Shown here in pieces: positions 48,629 through 63,183 of a DNA stretch of 64,000 nt (the stretch's first letter is position 1; each line of letters opens with the position of its first letter). The stretch comes from Antiquaquibacter metalliresistens (lineage in GTDB: Bacteria; Actinomycetota; Actinomycetes; Actinomycetales; Microbacteriaceae). Location of the stretch: contig NZ_JARGEM010000002.1 of assembly GCF_029211225.1 (NCBI RefSeq), forward strand, positions 372,001-436,000, written 5' to 3'. The notes under the pieces were generated by a model. It worked only from the letters and a program-made list of their open reading frames with translations, ran no database searches and had not been told where the DNA came from. The translations under genes and the position numbers were made by a program.

Positions 48629-50298
48629 TACGCCACCACTCTCAGGATCTCTTCCACCGACGTCAGCCCCAACTGCGCCTTCGCCCACCCGTCCTGGCGC
48701 AGGGTGAGCATGCCCTGCGCGATCGCGGTGCGGGTGATCTCGGCGCTCGACGCGCGCGCGACCGCGAGTCGCTCGATCTCCTCGGTGACGGTCATCACCT
48801 CGTGCAGCGCGATGCGGCCTCGGTATCCCGTGTTGGAGCAGCTCTGGCATCCGGTCGCCCGGAAGATCGGGCCCGTCGGCGGCTGGGTCTCGGCGCCCAC
48901 GCGCAGCGCCGCGAGTTCACCGGAATCCGGCTGATACGGCACCTTGCAGCGATCGCAGAGCCGCCGCGCGAGACGCTGGGCCACCACGCAGTCCAGCGCG
49001 GAGCCGACCAGGAACGGCTCGATCTCCATCTCCGTCAGCCGGGTGATCGCGCTGGGCGCGTCGTTGGTGTGCAGCGTGCTGAGCACGAGGTGACCGGTCA
49101 GAGATGCCTCGATCGCGATCTGGGCGGTCTCATGGTCCCGGATCTCGCCGACCAGCACCACGTCGGGGTCGGAGCGCAGGATGCTGCGCAGCGCGCTCGC
49201 GAAGGTCAGCCCCGCCTTGGGATTCACCTGCACCTGGTTGATGCCGGGCATCCGATACTCGACCGGGTCTTCGACCGTGATGACGTTGATCTCGGGGCGG
49301 GCGACGGCGTGCAGGGTCGTGTAGAGCGTGGTCGACTTGCCGGAACCCGTGGGTCCGGTGACCAGGATCATGCCGTACGGCTTCGTGTACGAGCGGCGGT
49401 AGGCCTCGAAGTTGTGCGGCAGCAGTGCGAGGTCTTCCATCGCCATGCTCGAGGAGTTGTTGTCGAGGATTCGCATGACGACCTTCTCGCCCCACACGGT
49501 GGGCAGGGTCGCGACGCGCAGGTCGATCTTCCGCCCGCCATGGCTGACCGACATGCGGCCGTCCTGCGGTCGTCGACGCTCGGCGATGTCAATGTCGGCC
49601 ATGATCTTCAGGCGCGAGATCACGCCGTTCTGGATGTTCTTGGGTGCGCGCTGCATCTCGTGCATGACGCCGTCGATGCGGTAGCGCACGCCCATGTCGT
49701 ACTCACCCGGCTCGATGTGGATGTCGGAGGCGAGATCCTGGATGCCCTGGCTGATGAGCAGGTTGACGAAGCGCACGATCGGCGCGTCGTCCTCCTTCGG
49801 CTCGGACGGATCCGCGCGCACGAGATCGGAACCACCGGCCTCCTGCTCAAGCTCCGAACTCAGGGACTCGAGCTCGCCGTCCGCGCGGTGGAACCGGTCG
49901 ATGGCGGCGAGCAGGTCGCTGCGTTCGGCCACGACGCACTTGACCTGACGTCCCGCGATGGCCCGCACGTCGTCGACGGCGAAAACGTTGCCCGGATCGA
50001 CCATGGCCAGGATCAGGTAGCCGCCGGCGAATCCGATCGGCAGCACGCCGTAGCGGCGGCACATCGTGCTCGGCACGAGCGCGACGGCGTTGTGGTCGAC
50101 GGGGTAGTCGAGCAACTCCACGAAGGGCAGCCCGGCCTGGGCGGCGCGGGCCGATGCCAGCTGGGTCTCGGTGAGCACACCCTGCTCCAGCAGGTCGTGC
50201 GCGAGCTGCTCGTCATTGTTGCGGTCGCCGGTGAGCTGGTCCAGGCTCTCGATCGGCATGACGCCGCGAAGGATGAGGATCTCGGCAAGAGACGCCAC
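48628..50298 (-). CDS. pilB: Type IV pilus extension ATPase PilB
   Basis: 556 residues. An MshEN (GspE N-terminal) domain at about 1-130, then the ATPase: IQDLASDIHIEPGEYDMGVR, Walker A GPTGSGKS at 315-322, ITVEDPVEYRMPGINQVQV, PDVVLVGEIRDHETAQIAIE, TGHLVLSTLHTNDAPSAITR. Four-cysteine zinc knuckle (CDRC, CQSC) near 457-492. Start GTG with GGGGGAGGTGAT upstream. First gene of the operon. Confidence 0.95.
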   Translation of the reverse strand: MASLAEILILRGVMPIESLDQLTGDRNNDEQLAHDLLEQGVLTETQLASARAAQAGLPFVELLDYPVDHNAVALVPSTMCRRYGVLPIGFAGGYLILAMVDPGNVFAVDDVRAIAGRQVKCVVAERSDLLAAIDRFHRADGELESLSSELEQEAGGSDLVRADPSEPKEDDAPIVRFVNLLISQGIQDLASDIHIEPGEYDMGVRYRIDGVMHEMQRAPKNIQNGVISRLKIMADIDIAERRRPQDGRMSVSHGGRKIDLRVATLPTVWGEKVVMRILDNNSSSMAMEDLALLPHNFEAYRRSYTKPYGMILVTGPTGSGKSTTLYTTLHAVARPEINVITVEDPVEYRMPGINQVQVNPKAGLTFASALRSILRSDPDVVLVGEIRDHETAQIAIEASLTGHLVLSTLHTNDAPSAITRLTEMEIEPFLVGSALDCVVAQRLARRLCDRCKVPYQPDSGELAALRVGAETQPPTGPIFRATGCQSCSNTGYRGRIALHEVMTVTEEIERLAVARASSAEITRTAIAQGMLTLRQDGWAKAQLGLTSVEEILRVVA

Positions 50299-50352
50299 GC
50301 CATCACCTCCCCCAGGTTGCGGCGCACTGCACAGTTCCCCCCGTGCAGCGAC

Positions 50353-50360
50353 TGCTCAAC
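50353..50360 (-). promoter_or_regulatory. Half-site GTTGAGCA upstream of pilB
   Basis: On the minus strand GTTGAGCAGTCG, matching the downstream half of the motifs at 9701-9729 and 63117-63145. The TAGGTAG half is not at the expected 13-base spacing. It lies 55 bases before the pilB start. Confidence 0.35.
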
Positions 50361-50411
50361 GCTACGGGCAGTCACAGAGGCCACACCAGTCCCGCGTCGG
50401 GGGGACAGGGA

Positions 50412-50771
50412 TCAGCTCGCGGCGCGCAGCCATCCCGGGATCGAGGCGAGGTCCGCCGTGCGTCCAACCACGATGTGGTGCAGCACATCGAGCACGTCGT
50501 CCACGTGCGGGCCGAGGGCGAGCGCCATGCGGTTTCGGGCGGCGGGGTCGGCCACGCTGAGCTGATCCACGATGCGGTCGAAGGAACTGGCCAGGGGGTG
50601 GGTCACGTCGTGCGGCCAGGCGGAGAGATCGATCACATCCCGAACCACCGACGACGCGCAACCGGCACAGTCACGCGCCGACGGCAGTCCCGGTGGCCAC
50701 CAGGAGGCGACCAGGGTGTACCAGGAGTCCAGGTGACTTGCGACAACGTCGTCGATCGCAGCGTCATCCAT
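50412..50771 (-). CDS. Small hypothetical protein upstream of pilB
   Basis: 119 residues: DDVVASHLDSWYTLVASWWP, then RDCAGCASSVVRDVIDL with a CXXC pair, then HPLASSFDRIVDQLSVADPA and a C-terminal helix ending SIPGWLRAAS. AGGAGG lies 10 bases before the ATG, which argues for real translation. No family recognised; the CXXC could bind metal or be redox-active. Divergent from the response regulator and 114 bases before pilB, so it may be co-transcribed with the pilus operon. Confidence 0.6.
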   Translation of the reverse strand: MDDAAIDDVVASHLDSWYTLVASWWPPGLPSARDCAGCASSVVRDVIDLSAWPHDVTHPLASSFDRIVDQLSVADPAARNRMALALGPHVDDVLDVLHHIVVGRTADLASIPGWLRAAS

Positions 50772-50931
50772 CGGGGTAAGTCCTCCTGGGATCGTTCATC
50801 GGGTGGCCCCAGCGTGTCAGTGGGAACGCTCCCGCGGCAGTCGTCAGTTCTCATGACACCCGTTCGGGGGGTAGGACGATGCGTACCTGGCCGGGGAAGT
50901 GCGCAATAGTGGGGGCGGGAGGTTCCGCCAG

Positions 50932-51588
50932 GTGTCGACGCTCCAGTCCTCAGCCGCCATCCGGCTCGCTCACGTGGACGATCACGAGACCGTACGGCTC
51001 GGGTTCGCACACCTGATCGCGGGCGAGGCCGATCTCGAGCTGGTGGCCTCCGTCGCGACGATCGCGGAGTTGCTGCCGAGGCTCGGTGAAGTCGATCTCA
51101 TCGTGCTCGATCTGCAGCTCTCCGACGGCTCGAGCCTGAACCACAACCTCAACGCGCTGGCGGGCGGCGCGGCCCGAGTCCTGGCGTTCACCGGGGCCGA
51201 CAACCCGGCGAATCTGCGGCTCGCCTCACGGGCCGGCGTGCTGGGCATCCTGCGGAAGTCGGAGACGCGAGAGGTGATCCTCGACGCGCTCCGTCGGGCC
51301 GGACGAGGCGAGGGCATCGTGACCACCGAGTGGGCGGCCGCACTCGATTCCGATCCTCATCTCTCCTCCGCCGGGCTCAGCCCGAAGGAGCAGGAGGTGC
51401 TCGCGCTGTACGCCTCCGGCGACAAGTCGAGCGTGGTCGCGTACCGCGCCGGCCTCTCGGCGGGCACGGTGGCGGAGTACGTGCGGCGCATCCGGCACAA
51501 GTACGCGATGGCGGGCAGGCCCGCTCACACCAAGGTCGATCTGTACAAGCGCGCGGTCGAAGACGGCATCCTGCCGCAGGTGGAGTGA
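50932..51588 (+). CDS. NarL/FixJ-type response regulator
   Basis: 218 residues from GTG at 50932 (GGGAGG 9 bases upstream; an in-frame GTG at 50899 is less likely). Receiver domain: acidic pair D16/D17 in LAHVDDHETVRLG, phosphoacceptor D60 in DLIVLDLQLSDG, T87 in AFTGAD, K109 in LRKSE. LuxR-type helix-turn-helix in the C-terminal third (LSPKEQEVLALYASGDKSSV, GLSAGTVAEYVRRIRHKYAM). CAATAG at 50905-50910 is a possible -10. It is the first of a three-gene plus-strand unit. Confidence 0.92.
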   Translation: MSTLQSSAAIRLAHVDDHETVRLGFAHLIAGEADLELVASVATIAELLPRLGEVDLIVLDLQLSDGSSLNHNLNALAGGAARVLAFTGADNPANLRLASRAGVLGILRKSETREVILDALRRAGRGEGIVTTEWAAALDSDPHLSSAGLSPKEQEVLALYASGDKSSVVAYRAGLSAGTVAEYVRRIRHKYAMAGRPAHTKVDLYKRAVEDGILPQVE

Positions 51589-51590
51589 GC

Positions 51591-52766
51591 GTGGCCGGCG
51601 ACATCACCACCGCGGCCCGTGTGGGGGTGCTGCGGGGTATCACCGTGGTCTTCGGTATCACGACCCTCGTGTTCGTGCCCCTGACGACCGGCTACATGGC
51701 CGATCAGGCGCACCTCGTTCCCCCTGCTTGGCAGTGGACCGCGATCGGCATCGTGTTCGTGCTGCCGCCCCTGTTCGCCGCCCTGTCGTTCCGACTGTCG
51801 GCCCGGGTGCTGCGCCGACTCCTCGGCGGCTACGCGGTGGCCTTCGCCGCGGTCGCGCTGAGCTGGCTCCTGGTCATGGCACCGGAGCCGCTGCCCGTGA
51901 CCTCGACGCCCTGGCCCCTGTCGGTCATGGGACTCGGCACGGCGGCCGCCGCGCTGGCCTGGCGGCCGGCCGCCGCATGGGCCTATCTGATCGCGGCCGG
52001 GCTCGCGATCGGGCCGGTGCGCCACATCGCCACCGGAAGCCTCGCCTGGGCGCCAGCGCTGCAGGACGTGCTCTACGGCTTGACCTTCATGTCCGTCTTC
52101 ACCGCGCTGATCCTGCTCACCCGCGCCAATGCCAGAGACCTCGATCTCGCGGTGATGGAGGCCCAGCAGGTCGCCGCGCGCACCGCGAGTGCGATCGCCC
52201 GCGACCGGGAGCAGACCCGGCTTGATGCGCTGGTGCACGACGAGGTGATCTCGGCCCTGTACTACGCCTCGCTCGGCGACGCCGCACTGGACGACTCCGT
52301 TCGCCGTCAGGCCCGGCACGCACTGGCCGAGCTCGAACGACTTCGCTCTCCGGACGCCGTCGCCGAACACGCGGATGCCCTCGCCTTCGCGGAGCGGATC
52401 CGAGCCATCACCACGGGACTGTCCACCCACACCAGGTTCCTGGTGACGCTCGAGCGCACCCAGCCCGTGCCCGCCGAGGTCGCGGCCGGCTTCGCCGAGG
52501 CGACGGCCGAAGCGCTGCGCAACAGCCTTCAGCATGCCGGAGCGCAAGCATCGCGCAGCGTCGTCGCGACCATCCGAGAGGATTCGATCGTCGTCGAGAT
52601 CGTCGATGACGGGGCCGGCTTCGACCCGGCTTCGTTGCCGCCGCATCGGCTCGGCATCACAGTGAGCATTCGCGGCAGGCTCTCGGCCATCCCCGGCGCA
52701 CGCGCCACGATCTCCTCGAAGGTCGGTGACGGCACCACCGTGCGCCTCGAGTGGCGACCGGCATGA
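51591..52766 (+). CDS. Membrane sensor histidine kinase (NarL-partner type)
   Basis: 391 residues. Five or six membrane helices in the first about 178 residues with little extracytoplasmic sequence, so it probably senses something in or near the membrane. The phosphoacceptor H216 is in RLDALVHDEVISALYYASLG. The ATPase domain has the N box EALRNSLQHAG (N311) and the G box VEIVDDGAGFDP (D340). A C-terminal GDGTTVRLEWRP matches the last strand. GTG at 51591, two bases after the regulator stop. Confidence 0.88.
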   Translation: MAGDITTAARVGVLRGITVVFGITTLVFVPLTTGYMADQAHLVPPAWQWTAIGIVFVLPPLFAALSFRLSARVLRRLLGGYAVAFAAVALSWLLVMAPEPLPVTSTPWPLSVMGLGTAAAALAWRPAAAWAYLIAAGLAIGPVRHIATGSLAWAPALQDVLYGLTFMSVFTALILLTRANARDLDLAVMEAQQVAARTASAIARDREQTRLDALVHDEVISALYYASLGDAALDDSVRRQARHALAELERLRSPDAVAEHADALAFAERIRAITTGLSTHTRFLVTLERTQPVPAEVAAGFAEATAEALRNSLQHAGAQASRSVVATIREDSIVVEIVDDGAGFDPASLPPHRLGITVSIRGRLSAIPGARATISSKVGDGTTVRLEWRPA

Positions 52767-53767
52767 GCCGAATCGAGGATGCGCGGCGGCGCGGTCGCCT
52801 CGAGCTCACCGGTGCCCGCGCCAGGGCCTTCATCTGGCTGTACTTCGTCACCGTGGCGGCGGTCGCAATCTGGTCGCTGGACAGCGTGCGCTCACCGTGG
52901 CCGACCGTCGTCGCGATCGTCATCTTCGGGCTGACCTGCCTCGTGCTCTCACTGGACACCGGCGACCGTCTCTCGCTTCGCTCCGCGCTGTTCGCCTGCG
53001 CGTCGGGGCTCGTGATGACCCTGCTGGTGTCATGGCAGGTGGTCGAGTACGAGCACACCCAGTGGCAGTATGCGCAGTGGTATTTCGGGGCCGCCGTCGT
53101 GGCCCAGTTCTACCTCTGCCTGCGCGGTCGCGCCGGCTGGGCCTGGATCGGCTACGCCGCGATGTCGGCCGTGGTCGCCGTCTGGGCCATCACCACGGAC
53201 AGTTCGTCCGCGGTCGCCCTGATCGCGCGACAGCTGCCCGTCATCGTCACCGGCACGGTCTTCGCGATCAGCATGCGCCGCACCGTCGACCAGATCGAGT
53301 CCCTCGCGGCCGACACCTCGGCCCGCATGGCCGCGAAGGCCGCCACCGAGGCGACGGCCGCCGAGCGCCGGGCACGGCTTGCGGAGCTCGAGACGCTGGC
53401 CACGCCCCTGCTGAGACGGCTGGCCGAGGATCGACCGCCCACCGACGACGAGCGCGTCGAGTTCGCACTCGCGGAGGCGGAGCTGCGCGACAGCGTGCGC
53501 GGTCGCTCGTTCAGAACCCCCACCGTCTCGGACGCCGCCCGCGACGCGAGGCGACGCGGCGTCGGTGTGATCCTGCTCGACGACAGCGGCGCCTCGGTGC
53601 CACAGACCGACCTGGCTCGCGTGCACGACGCACTGGTTCGTGCCCTGGAGTCCGCGATGGACGGCACCGTGACCGCGCGGCTCATGCCGACCGGTCGTGA
53701 GCAGATCGCCACAATCGTCGTCGACGGCACGGCCTATGCCAAGCACGAGGTCACGCACCTCGGTTAA
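52763..53767 (+). CDS. Membrane protein resembling a sensor kinase without ATPase domain
   Basis: 334 residues. Six membrane helices (about 25-185), a coiled coil (residues about 190-220, ARMAAKAATEATAAERRARL), then a soluble domain: LATPLLRRLAEDRPPTDDER, FALAEAELRDSVRGRSFRTP, ARDARRRGVGVILLDDSGAS. This soluble part resembles the region around the dimerisation domain of some actinobacterial kinases, but I see no phosphoacceptor histidine box, N box or G box. It could be a co-sensor that modulates the kinase next door. Its ATG overlaps the kinase stop (ATGA). Confidence 0.8.
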   Translation: MSRIEDARRRGRLELTGARARAFIWLYFVTVAAVAIWSLDSVRSPWPTVVAIVIFGLTCLVLSLDTGDRLSLRSALFACASGLVMTLLVSWQVVEYEHTQWQYAQWYFGAAVVAQFYLCLRGRAGWAWIGYAAMSAVVAVWAITTDSSSAVALIARQLPVIVTGTVFAISMRRTVDQIESLAADTSARMAAKAATEATAAERRARLAELETLATPLLRRLAEDRPPTDDERVEFALAEAELRDSVRGRSFRTPTVSDAARDARRRGVGVILLDDSGASVPQTDLARVHDALVRALESAMDGTVTARLMPTGREQIATIVVDGTAYAKHEVTHLG

Positions 53768-53771
53768 CGCA

Positions 53772-53801
53772 AGAGGGCCCCTGCCGAAGCAGAGGCCCTC
53801 T
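53772..53801. terminator. Bidirectional terminator between the sensor unit and rpoC
   Basis: AGAGGGCC (53772-53779) pairs with GGCCCTCT (53794-53801), with an inner CTGC/GCAG stem and CGAA loop. It serves the convergent sensor gene and rpoC, each within 15 bases. Confidence 0.85.
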
Positions 53802-53815
53802 CGTGATGCCTGCGA

Positions 53816-57697
<3,882 letters not shown>

Positions 57698-57738
57698 TTC
57701 TTATCCTCTTCTAGTTCCGTAAACCTGTGCCGGTCCGC

Positions 57739-61263
<3,525 letters not shown>

Positions 61264-61414
61264 GGAAATACCCTCCGTGTGGGCCCGTCGGCCCGGTACT
61301 GTCGGTAGTGGATCGCTCCCGGAATTCCCCACCGAAGATCTGCCCCGCCGCTATACTCGGGGCGCGCCAGCTGTCCACAATATGACGGCATGGGGTATGG
61401 GAGCGCAAAGAACA

Positions 61415-61443
61415 ACTATAGGCGCAACCTGACGCGTGCGCAA
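61415..61443 (-). promoter_or_regulatory. Promoter of rpoBC
   Basis: On the minus strand TTGCGC (61443-61438), a 17-base spacer, and TATAGT (61420-61415). The leader to rpoB would be about 145 bases. A second, weaker pair, TTGTGG (61380-61375) with TATAGC (61355-61350) at 19 bases, may be P2. Otherwise the 232-base gap to the globin shows nothing. Confidence 0.7.
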
Positions 61444-61495
61444 GGTATTCCCTTGACCAGATTCGCGCTCTCCGGTATAAGCCTCGCCGCGCTGT

Positions 61496-61852
61496 CTACC
61501 GCGGTTCGACGATCGCTGCGCGCAGCTGTTCCACCGGACGCACGATGCGTTCGATGAGCTCCTGCTCCACGCCGACGGCCGCGAGTGCGCCTCTCAGATG
61601 CTGCAGTGCTCGGGTGTACGCGTGATCGGTGATGTGCAACCCGGCGTGCGCGTTGCGCATGCTGCGCCCGGAGTAGTCCTCGGGTCCCCCCAGCGCCACC
61701 ATCAGGAAGGCCCGCTGGTGCGCCTTCAGGATCTCGAGATCGACCCCGTGAAACCACACGGAGAGCTCGGGGTCGGCCTGCATGCGCTCGTAGAATTCGT
61801 CCACCGCAGCGGCGAGCGCCGGCTCACCGCCGAGCTTCGAATAGAGCGTCAC
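61496..61852 (-). CDS. Truncated haemoglobin, group I (second copy)
   Basis: 118 residues. B10 tyrosine in VDEFYERM, E-helix LKAHQRAFLMVALGGPEDYS, proximal histidine in RNAHAGLHITD. It is closer to the HbN consensus than the globin at 9816-10169 (ALGGPEDYSG is intact). GTG start. It ends 232 bases before rpoB on the same strand and is divergent from the NadR-like gene, with an inverted repeat between them. Confidence 0.93.
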   Translation of the reverse strand: MTLYSKLGGEPALAAAVDEFYERMQADPELSVWFHGVDLEILKAHQRAFLMVALGGPEDYSGRSMRNAHAGLHITDHAYTRALQHLRGALAAVGVEQELIERIVRPVEQLRAAIVEPR

Positions 61853-61886
61853 CGACCCGGTCCTCTCCGTCTGCTCCGCTGAGTGT

Positions 61887-61904
61887 ATAGACGCTGCTGT
61901 CTAT
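61887..61904. promoter_or_regulatory. Inverted repeat ATAGAC-N6-GTCTAT between the globin and NadR-like genes
   Basis: A perfect 6+6 palindrome centred 43 bases before the globin start and 53 bases before the plus-strand ATG. On the minus strand TATACA in its arm could be a -10, so a bound repressor would block the globin promoter. Confidence 0.55.
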
Positions 61905-61948
61905 CCGAGAAACTCGACCGATCGGGACGCGCGATAGGGTCGGGAACC

Positions 61949-62560
61949 ATGGCTGCAGAACCCGCCCGGATCGTGCTCGTCGGGGCCGAATCGACCGGAA
62001 AGACGACGCTCGCGCGCGAGCTGACGGAGCATTTCCGCGCCCGCGGAGGCGACTGGGCCGACACGCGTTGGGTGCCCGAGTACGGCCGCGAGTACACCGA
62101 GCTGCTGCTGGAGCGCCAGGGCGCGGTCGCGGCCGAGGGCGAGGCGGCGAGCGCGGAGTGGACGGCGGTGGATTTCGTGCGGATCGCGTTGGAGCAGCAG
62201 CGTCGTGAGGATGCGGCCGCGGCATCCACGCGCTCCCCCGTGCTGTTCTGCGACACCGACGCGTTCGCCACCCAGGTGTGGGAGCGCCGCTACCTCGGCC
62301 CAGGCAGCACGGCCGCGTTCGACGCGCTGCCGGTGCTGCCGCCGCGGGCGCTCTACCTGCTCGCGGACGTGCACGGCGTGCCGTTCGAACAGGACGGCAT
62401 TCGCGACGGCGAGAACCTGCGCGAAGCCATGCAGGGATGGTTCGTCGAGGAGCTCGAGGCGCGGCGCGAGCCCTGGGCGCTCGTCACGGGCTCACGCGAA
62501 GAGCGCCTCGCCACGAGCATCCGGCTCGTGGACGAGGCGCTGGCCTTCGCGACCGACTAG
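61949..62560 (+). CDS. NadR-like P-loop ATPase / nucleoside kinase
   Basis: 203 residues of the AAA_28/NadR kinase fold: RIVLVGAESTGKTTLARELT (Walker A), WVPEYGREYTELLLERQG, LFCDTDAFATQVWERRYLG, and the lid-like LADVHGVPFEQDGIRDG. In NadR this domain phosphorylates nicotinamide riboside; here it stands alone with no adenylyltransferase or HTH domain. The substrate is thus not proven. Its stop overlaps that of the convergent lipoprotein gene. Confidence 0.85.
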   Translation: MAAEPARIVLVGAESTGKTTLARELTEHFRARGGDWADTRWVPEYGREYTELLLERQGAVAAEGEAASAEWTAVDFVRIALEQQRREDAAAASTRSPVLFCDTDAFATQVWERRYLGPGSTAAFDALPVLPPRALYLLADVHGVPFEQDGIRDGENLREAMQGWFVEELEARREPWALVTGSREERLATSIRLVDEALAFATD

Positions 62561-63042
62561 CGCGCCGCGCCCGCGAGGGAGGTGCTGATCTGACCCGCCG
62601 GATCGAACAGGATGCAAGAGACCTGGCGGTCGTTGTACTCCTTCCAGCCGTCGGCGGTCGGCACGTAGTAGTTGTAGTCCAGGGAGGACTCCTCGAACGC
62701 GAGACCGACGTAGCCCGCGAACGGCCCGTAGCACCCCTCATCGGCGAGGCTGAACACCTCGTCGTCACCGGGGAAGGTCGCGCGGTCGATGTCGAACTCC
62801 GCGTAGACCTCGTAGTCGTGCGGCTCGGTGCACGGCACGGTTGGGATGTCGGTGACGACATCTCCGCCGGGCTCGTTGAAGCAGTCGCCAACTTCGATCC
62901 ACGTCGACTGATCGTTGAGGGCTTCGGCGATGGGTGTGGCGACGTCGATGACGTCCTTGATCGAGCTGCAGCCGCCGAGCGCGATGCCGACGCCGAAACA
63001 GACGACGACGACGGCGGCGATGCCGCGGGTGGTGCGATGCAT
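62557..63042 (-). CDS. Lipoprotein with Septum_form-type domain
   Basis: 161 residues. Signal peptide with lipobox LGGC (C25). The outer domain has four conserved cysteines: VGDCF (54), VPCTEPHDYEVYAEF (71), EGCYGPF (104) and RQVSCILFDP (143), plus SLDYNYYVPTADGWKE. This pattern is that of the actinobacterial septum-formation (DUF) family, whose role is poorly known. ATG at 63042. A bipartite motif shared with the LAXTG operon lies 75 bases upstream. Confidence 0.85.
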   Translation of the reverse strand: MHRTTRGIAAVVVVCFGVGIALGGCSSIKDVIDVATPIAEALNDQSTWIEVGDCFNEPGGDVVTDIPTVPCTEPHDYEVYAEFDIDRATFPGDDEVFSLADEGCYGPFAGYVGLAFEESSLDYNYYVPTADGWKEYNDRQVSCILFDPAGQISTSLAGAAR

Positions 63043-63116
63043 TCTGACTCTCCTTGGGTTGGAATCGGTATGCCCCAAGACTCGCGTTCGAGCGGGGCGA
63101 GCGGATGGGCATCCAC

Positions 63117-63145
63117 TGCTCAACTGCCGCCCGGCCGCCTACCTA
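63117..63145 (-). promoter_or_regulatory. Bipartite motif TAGGTAG-N13-AGTTGAGCA upstream of the lipoprotein
   Basis: On the minus strand TAGGTAG (63145-63139), 13 bases, AGTTGAGCA (63125-63117). All 16 motif bases and the spacer length equal those at 9701-9729. The intergenic region 63043-63183 is shared with the divergent methyltransferase gene and also has CTACCGGGTAG (63164-63174). Confidence 0.6.
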
Positions 63146-63183
63146 CCCGACGTGTGCGGATACCTACCGGGTAGCCTCGACGA

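Noticed and set aside
50870-50910. A further copy of the bipartite motif upstream of the response regulator (AAGTGCGCAATAG)
   Set aside because: Only part of the downstream half matches and the upstream half is 19 rather than 13 bases away; more likely a plain -10 element.
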